Origin: Spirochaetota bacterium
GTDB taxonomy: Bacteria; Spirochaetota; Brachyspiria; Brachyspirales; JACRPF01
Length of the DNA: 64,000 bases
Reading direction: 5' to 3'
NCBI GenBank assembly: GCA_038043445.1
Contig: JBBTBY010000066.1
Location: 1 to 64,000 of the forward strand
The translations under genes were made by a program, and so were the position numbers. The notes beneath the pieces were generated by a model. That model did no database searches. It was not told the origin of the DNA and worked only from the letters and a program-made list of their open reading frames with translations. Numbering within the stretch: position 1 is the stretch's first letter; each line of letters opens with the position of its first letter. Of this stretch, positions 59,548 to 64,000 are shown piece after piece.

Positions 59548-59948
59548 ATATACCGACAAAAAAACGATGCCATCCCGCACTGCCGTTCGCCGTTGGCGCA
59601 TTTCTGCTAATGTTCTCATGCGCATTCGATCCGATGGTGACCTACGGACCCGAAGGGCGTGTTTCCGACGATCGCATACGCGTCATCGGCGTGGGGAGCG
59701 CAGGCAGGATAGACAACCGTTCACAGCGGCGCACGATGGCGAGCGAGGCAGCGCTCATCAACGCGAAGGAAAAACTTGCCCGTGTTGTGACCGCGATCAT
59801 CGCGCCCGAGTCATCCGGCGTCCGCGAGGCAGTGGTGAAGACCGTGCCCGGCGCGCGCATCGTGGCGATGGAATGGTCAGGCGATGATACCTGTTATATT
59901 ATTTACGACCTCGAAACAAAAGAGCTTGCGAAAATAAAGAAGCGATAA
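59544..59948 (+). CDS. Small lipoprotein, LPP20-like
   Basis: A 134-residue lipoprotein with lipobox LMFSC (Cys at about residue 26) after a long charged N-terminus. The mature part has [19 protein letters not shown], then a helix with [17 protein letters not shown], as in LPP20/DUF4384-type proteins, and an ending strand with CYIIYDLET. Its function is unknown. The ATG overlaps the uvrB stop, so it may be translated together with uvrB, an odd partnership. Its stop lies two bases from that of the convergent DUF4412 gene. Confidence 0.65.
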   Translation: MNIPTKKRCHPALPFAVGAFLLMFSCAFDPMVTYGPEGRVSDDRIRVIGVGSAGRIDNRSQRRTMASEAALINAKEKLARVVTAIIAPESSGVREAVVKTVPGARIVAMEWSGDDTCYIIYDLETKELAKIKKR

Positions 59949-59949
59949 C

Positions 59950-60834
59950 CTATTTAAATAGGTTCTTCATCATCTCTTTCGCGGCTTTCTCCGCCTTCTT
60001 CGCATCGTCCTCATCGTCGCCGGCTTTGGCTTTCGACTTCGTCGTGCCTGCGCCGGTGGACGTTCCGGTCGATGCCGGTGCCTTCGTATCAGCGAGCGAT
60101 GTTTTCTTGTAATCCGCGGGGACGGTGAAGAGATCGTTCCCGAGCGCTTTTGTCGTTATCGATTCTATCGTCATGACCGATGTGTTGACCGTGGTCTTTC
60201 CGTCGGATGTGCTCTTCTGCGTCATTATCGTTTTGACGGGGAAGGCGTTCCCGAGCGCCGCCATTTCCCTGGCGACGAGCTTGTCAAGGTCCTTCATCCC
60301 GGTCTTCGCCGCCTTGCCGCGATAGGCATCGCCGAATTCACCGACCGATACGTCCTTCGTCGCCCATATCTCCTGCGTCTGTTCGACATGCGATTTGGTG
60401 GTCATGAACATTACTTTCATTTCCATGTCGTATGAGCTCGTTATCACGATCTTTTTGCAATTATACCCGGAGACCTTTTCGCCGCCCTCCGCTTTCGAGC
60501 TCACTTTCGGGTTCGATACTTTCATTTCCATCATGCCGCCCATCATCTGCCCCATGGCGTCGAGCGGCATTTCCATATAGCTTTTTTCCTTCGTGTCTAC
60601 GATATACATGGTGTTCTTGTCCGAGCGATAGATGATGTAATCGCCCTTCTCCATCGCGGCCGCCCCGCGCACTTCCGCGAACTCCTCGCGGACATTGCCT
60701 TTCTGGGCATACCCGTTCATGACGGTGACGGTCTCTTTGCCGTCGTTCTTCGATGTCATCGTGCCTTTCCAGGTGACCCCGGCGAATGAAACCGCCGCGC
60801 AGAGAACGGCGAGTGCGACTGTCCGTACTATCAT
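59950..60834 (-). CDS. DUF4412 secreted protein
   Basis: A 294-residue exported protein with signal peptide (LAVLCAAVSFA). The mature part fits DUF4412: MTSKNDGKETVTVMNGYAQ, GDYIIYRSDKNTMYIVDTKE, SGYNCKKIVITSS, EIWATKDV, and a late TKALGNDLFTVPADYKK. The family's beta-rich fold resembles LolA-type lipid carriers; a role is not proven. A Thr/Gly and then Lys/Glu-rich tail ends in KEMMKNLFK. A perfect 18-bp palindrome overlaps both convergent stop codons. Confidence 0.75.
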   Translation of the reverse strand: MIVRTVALAVLCAAVSFAGVTWKGTMTSKNDGKETVTVMNGYAQKGNVREEFAEVRGAAAMEKGDYIIYRSDKNTMYIVDTKEKSYMEMPLDAMGQMMGGMMEMKVSNPKVSSKAEGGEKVSGYNCKKIVITSSYDMEMKVMFMTTKSHVEQTQEIWATKDVSVGEFGDAYRGKAAKTGMKDLDKLVAREMAALGNAFPVKTIMTQKSTSDGKTTVNTSVMTIESITTKALGNDLFTVPADYKKTSLADTKAPASTGTSTGAGTTKSKAKAGDDEDDAKKAEKAAKEMMKNLFK

Positions 60835-60913
60835 GGAAAACTCCTTCTATGTACTTGTAACGCAGCGACGACAGTATATGCAACTGCTGTCCGATGTCAA
60901 CAGCGATATTCGC

Positions 60914-60942
60914 TTGCCAATAAGCATGGCTCCCTGTATAAT
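60914..60942 (+). promoter_or_regulatory. Promoter of the spermidine-synthase-like pair
   Basis: TTGCCA (60914-60919), a 17-nt spacer and a perfect TATAAT (60937-60942). The leader of about 75 nt contains the repeat at 60971. Confidence 0.65.
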
Positions 60943-60970
60943 CTCGCCGCATTTGTCGGCCGGCATTCCA

Positions 60971-60994
60971 TAGCGGCTTTGCCGCCAGGCTGCG
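60971..60994 (+). repeat. Short dispersed repeat, copy 2
   Basis: The stretch starting TAGCGGCTTTGCCGCC matches 19283-19306 at 21 of 24 positions. It lies in the predicted leader of the next gene. Confidence 0.5.
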
Positions 60995-61023
60995 TGCGTC
61001 CGTTCATTATCGCGAGGACAACA

Positions 61024-63375
61024 GTGAACAAAAAGAACATCCCGCTCTATATCGGAGTTTTCGTCATATCCCTCGCTGCGCTCGCGTATGAGGTCGTCGT
61101 CAACCGCGTGTTCTCGCTCGTGTTCTGGTACCATTTCGCGTTCATGATAGTATCGATAGCCCTCTTCGGCATCGGCTTGGGTGCGCTCATCGTATTCTTT
61201 CTTAACCGCTTTCTCAAAGAAAAGCCGGGCATCGTCCTTGCAGTCGCTTCGCTCCTTCTGGCGATAGCGCTCCCCATAACGCTCATGGCGATAAATGCCA
61301 TACCGCTCCAGATGGAAAAGATAGCGCTCGAGGCCGTGCAGCGCGGATATTTCATCCGATACTTCCTTCTTCTTGCAGCACCGTTCGTGCTCGCGGGTTT
61401 CATCTTTTCCTATCTCTTCACGAATTTCCGCGAGGACATAACGCGCATATATTTCTTCGATCTCGTCGGCGGGGGCATCGGCTGTTTCGCCGCGCTCGCA
61501 CTGTTCCCGGGACGCGGCCCGTTCATCACATCGATAATACTCGCGATAATGATGATCTGTGCGGCGGGTGCCTTCGCGTTCCGCGACATCAAATGGTATG
61601 CGCTCATCATCCCGCCGGTGTTCATCGCGCTTACGCTCATCATCCTCTATCCGATAGCGGCGAAAACGGAGATACGGATAAGCAATGCGAAGCGCTATCT
61701 GTGGGGCCTCTCGACGAAACCGGTGTACAGCAATTGGGATAATTTCGGCTACACGGCGGTGCACCCGCGCGAACCGGGGAAGAAAAGCCTTATCGTCACC
61801 GGCAATTATTCCACGTATACCTACATGTATGACATGCGCGATGTCGATCTCACGAAGCCCTTCGATATCTCGCGGCGCGGGCTTGAGGGCCATGCCTATC
61901 CGTTCGTCATTCACGAGCACGCGGAGAACGTGGGCATTGTCGGCGTGGGCGCGGGCAAGGATATACTCCTGGCGCTTCATCGCGGGGCGAAGAACATATA
62001 CGGCGCCGAATTCAATCCGACGATATACGATGTGTTCCAGAACCGCTACGCGGAGTACACCGGCGGTCTCGGGAAGCTTTCGAACGTGCATATCGTCTGC
62101 GACGAGGGGCGCTTCTTCCTCCGGTCATCGAAACGGAAATACGATATCCTTCTCTTCGATAATGCCATCGCCATTGCGGCGGTGCAGTCCGGCGCGTTCA
62201 CGCTCGCGGAAGGATATCTCTACACGGTAGAGGCCATCATGGATTACATGGGGAAGCTCACGACCAACGGTGTGCTCTATCTCAGCAACCCCCTCTCGGA
62301 TGCGGAACGCTTCATAACGATAACGCGCGAGGCGTTCAGGCGCATGGGACGCGAAAAGGAATTCCGGAGCTCGATCGTGACCGCTGAGGACCAGAGCAAG
62401 GTGTACCCGCGCTGCAAGATAATGATCAAGAATACGCCGTACACCGCGGCGGAAGTGGCCGCGCTTGAGGCGTTCACCAAGGGCATACGGCAGGTCATGA
62501 CCTATGCGCCGGGGCGTCCGCCGGCATCATATACGGCACGGCTCATCACGACGAAGAACATCGAGCGTGAATACCTCGCGAGCGAACGGGAGCTTCGCCC
62601 GTCTACGGACGACTGGCCGTTCTATTCACAGGCGTTCAAGGACCATGTCAATGCGCGCGATGATATGAAGGCTATGAAGAAAGACACCTATAATTACGGG
62701 CCGTTCCTCATGCTCCGGGAAATAGCGCTCTATGTCCTTCTCGGATCGCTCATCTTCCTCATACTGCCGCTCGTGCTGTTCAATCTGAAGGGCTTTACGG
62801 CGCTTCCGAACAAAATGGGGAGCATCATCTATTTCGCCTGCGTGGGCATCGGCTTCATGCTCACCGAGATAGTGCTCATGCAGAAGTACATGCTGGTGCT
62901 CGGCCATCCGGTGTATTCGTTCTCGGTGGTGCTCGCGTCGCTCCTCATCGCCACCGGCATCGGGAGTTTCGTTTCTGAGCGGATACACAAGCCCTTTATC
63001 GCGGTGCTTATCGGGTTCAGCGGCATCGTCGTCATGACCGGGATCGGCCTTCTCTGCATGAAATTCTTCACGGGGAGCATCATCGATCTTGCCTTCTGGC
63101 AGCGCTCGGCGATAGTCGCTCTCCTCACGTCGCTCTCCGGCGTGTTCATGGGATTCATGATACCCTCGGGCATTCGCTCCGTATCGAGCGTTGCGGCATC
63201 GATACCGTGGCTCTGGTCGATAAACAGCGTATTCTCCACGGTGGCCGGCTTCATCGCCGTCTATGTGTCCATACAGTTCGGCTTCACCGCCGTACTCGTT
63301 CTGAGCATGCTCTGCTACGCCATCGGAGTGTTCTTTTTCGTGTTTCGTATATCACCGCGGGAGAATATGCTATGA
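61024..63375 (+). CDS. Polytopic membrane protein with spermidine-synthase-like methyltransferase fold
   Basis: A 783-residue protein. The N-terminal 200 residues form about six membrane helices (LAALAYEVVVNRVFSLVFWY opens the first pair). The central soluble part (about 230-560) is a Rossmann methyltransferase-like domain: VGIVGVGAGKDILLAL, IYGAEFNPTIYDVF, and YDILLFDNAIAI take the places of the SAM-binding motifs. A second block of six or seven membrane helices closes the chain. Such membrane SpeE-like proteins have no proven substrate. GTG 61024 is chosen for its GAGGA Shine-Dalgarno. Its stop overlaps the next start (ATGA). Confidence 0.82.
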   Translation: MNKKNIPLYIGVFVISLAALAYEVVVNRVFSLVFWYHFAFMIVSIALFGIGLGALIVFFLNRFLKEKPGIVLAVASLLLAIALPITLMAINAIPLQMEKIALEAVQRGYFIRYFLLLAAPFVLAGFIFSYLFTNFREDITRIYFFDLVGGGIGCFAALALFPGRGPFITSIILAIMMICAAGAFAFRDIKWYALIIPPVFIALTLIILYPIAAKTEIRISNAKRYLWGLSTKPVYSNWDNFGYTAVHPREPGKKSLIVTGNYSTYTYMYDMRDVDLTKPFDISRRGLEGHAYPFVIHEHAENVGIVGVGAGKDILLALHRGAKNIYGAEFNPTIYDVFQNRYAEYTGGLGKLSNVHIVCDEGRFFLRSSKRKYDILLFDNAIAIAAVQSGAFTLAEGYLYTVEAIMDYMGKLTTNGVLYLSNPLSDAERFITITREAFRRMGREKEFRSSIVTAEDQSKVYPRCKIMIKNTPYTAAEVAALEAFTKGIRQVMTYAPGRPPASYTARLITTKNIEREYLASERELRPSTDDWPFYSQAFKDHVNARDDMKAMKKDTYNYGPFLMLREIALYVLLGSLIFLILPLVLFNLKGFTALPNKMGSIIYFACVGIGFMLTEIVLMQKYMLVLGHPVYSFSVVLASLLIATGIGSFVSERIHKPFIAVLIGFSGIVVMTGIGLLCMKFFTGSIIDLAFWQRSAIVALLTSLSGVFMGFMIPSGIRSVSSVAASIPWLWSINSVFSTVAGFIAVYVSIQFGFTAVLVLSMLCYAIGVFFFVFRISPRENML

Positions 63376-64000
63376 ACGAACCAAGACGCCTCACCGCCGT
63401 ATACGCCGGTGTGTTCACCGTATCGCTTGCCGTGCTCGCGTACGAAGTGATAATCAACCGCATGTTCGCGCTCATGTTCTGGTATCATTTCGCGTTCATG
63501 ATAGTGTCGGTGGCGCTCTTCGGCATCGGCGTCGGTTCGCTCCTCGTGTTCTTCCTCAACCGCTTCCTCAAGGAAAAGCCCGGCATCGTTCTCGCGGCGG
63601 CCACGCTTCTGCTCGCGGCGATGTTCCCGATAGCGCTCCTCCTCGTGAACGGCATACCCCTCGAAATGGAAATGCTCGGGTCGAAAACGGCGGCGGATGC
63701 CCTCGTGCATCGGCAGTACTTCATTCAGTTCTTCATCCTGCTCTCGCTGCCGTTCGTGGTCGCCGGGTTCGTCTTTTCGTATCTCTTCACGAATTTCCGT
63801 GAGCGGATAAACCGCATCTATTTCTTCGACCTCGTCGGCGGCGGTCTCGGCGCCCTCGCGGCGCTGCTCCTGTTCCCCAATCGCGGGCCGCTCATGTCCG
63901 CGTTCATTCTCGCTGTCGTGCTCATACTCGCCGCGGCGTTCTTTGCCTGGCATGATATCAAATGGCTCGCCTTCATCGTGCCGGCGGCGGCGATACCGCT
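63372..64000 (+). CDS. Second membrane spermidine-synthase-like protein (partial)
   Basis: The first 209 residues of a close paralogue of the preceding protein, cut by the window end. Segments such as LAYEVIINRMFALMFWYHFA, FLNRFLKEKPGIVLA and YFFDLVGGGLGALAALLLFP are nearly identical to those at the start of the upstream gene. The ATG overlaps the upstream TGA, so the two are translated together, a tandem duplication. The methyltransferase domain lies beyond the window. Confidence 0.85.
   Translation, partial: MNEPRRLTAVYAGVFTVSLAVLAYEVIINRMFALMFWYHFAFMIVSVALFGIGVGSLLVFFLNRFLKEKPGIVLAAATLLLAAMFPIALLLVNGIPLEMEMLGSKTAADALVHRQYFIQFFILLSLPFVVAGFVFSYLFTNFRERINRIYFFDLVGGGLGALAALLLFPNRGPLMSAFILAVVLILAAAFFAWHDIKWLAFIVPAAAIP

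Noticed and set aside
60847-62091. 414-codon minus-strand frame opposite the membrane SpeE-like gene
   Set aside because: The sequence is extremely charged with no domain, while the plus strand shows regular membrane helices and SAM-binding motifs.

Overview
The window reads as chromosomal DNA of a free-living Gram-negative bacterium with fairly G+C-rich genes. Envelope proteins support two membranes: two beta-barrels, several lipoproteins with a lipobox, and an ExbB-type pump. An uncultured spirochaete (Spirochaetota) is my best guess, from the cytidylate kinase-ribosomal protein S1 fusion, the many lipoproteins and the SpoIIE/STAS/anti-sigma set. This is inference; Lentisphaerota or a related phylum is possible. 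No rRNA, CRISPR array, prophage or recognisable transposase is present.

Layout. 1-5.4 kb: FAD oxidoreductase, corrinoid-activation (DUF4445) protein, a frameshifted TSCPD gene, a 12 x 21-bp tandem repeat, and rsgA behind a 36-codon upstream ORF. 5.4-17 kb: LpoB/CsgG-like protein, a PocR-AraC regulator divergent from a GH110-like beta-helix protein, M28 peptidase, an OppF-type ATPase with a TPR-SPOR protein, a CheY-like regulator, a second AraC regulator and a HAD phosphatase. 17-23 kb: a candidate small RNA, an A+T-rich DUF3800 gene, mtlD, a LamG-Fn3 protein, trpD and a third AraC regulator. 23-25 kb and 42.7-45.2 kb: two diverged copies of a locus that pairs a seven-repeat FG-GAP lipoprotein with a small membrane module. 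25-42 kb: housekeeping genes (smpB, ddl, tRNA-Gly, aroA, aguAB, pta, thiL, yjbQ, cmk-rpsA, tyrA, aroF), interrupted by two units bracketed by inverted hairpin elements, one with an Omp85-like barrel and one with a DUF559 nuclease. 45-64 kb: small secreted proteins, an operon rpiB-glgC-barrel-DUF4019-exbB, a partner-switching signalling set, dut, hisS, uvrB, and two tandem membrane spermidine-synthase-like proteins, the second cut by the window end.

Working together. aroF-tyrA-cmk/rpsA, hisS-dut-SpoIIE, aguB-aguA, thiL-yjbQ and ddl-smpB are tight operons with ATGA, TGATG or TAATG overlaps. Three AraC regulators, a GH110-like protein, a GH16 remnant, mtlD, glgC and rpiB point to life on polysaccharides and sugar alcohols.

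Three features stand out. First, about seven genes have a sigma-70-type -10 box only 5-7 nt before the ATG, which predicts leaderless mRNAs next to genes with normal Shine-Dalgarno sites. Second, the DUF559 gene fills its intergenic space between inverted copies of a hairpin element. Third, the FG-GAP/LpoB-like locus is duplicated.
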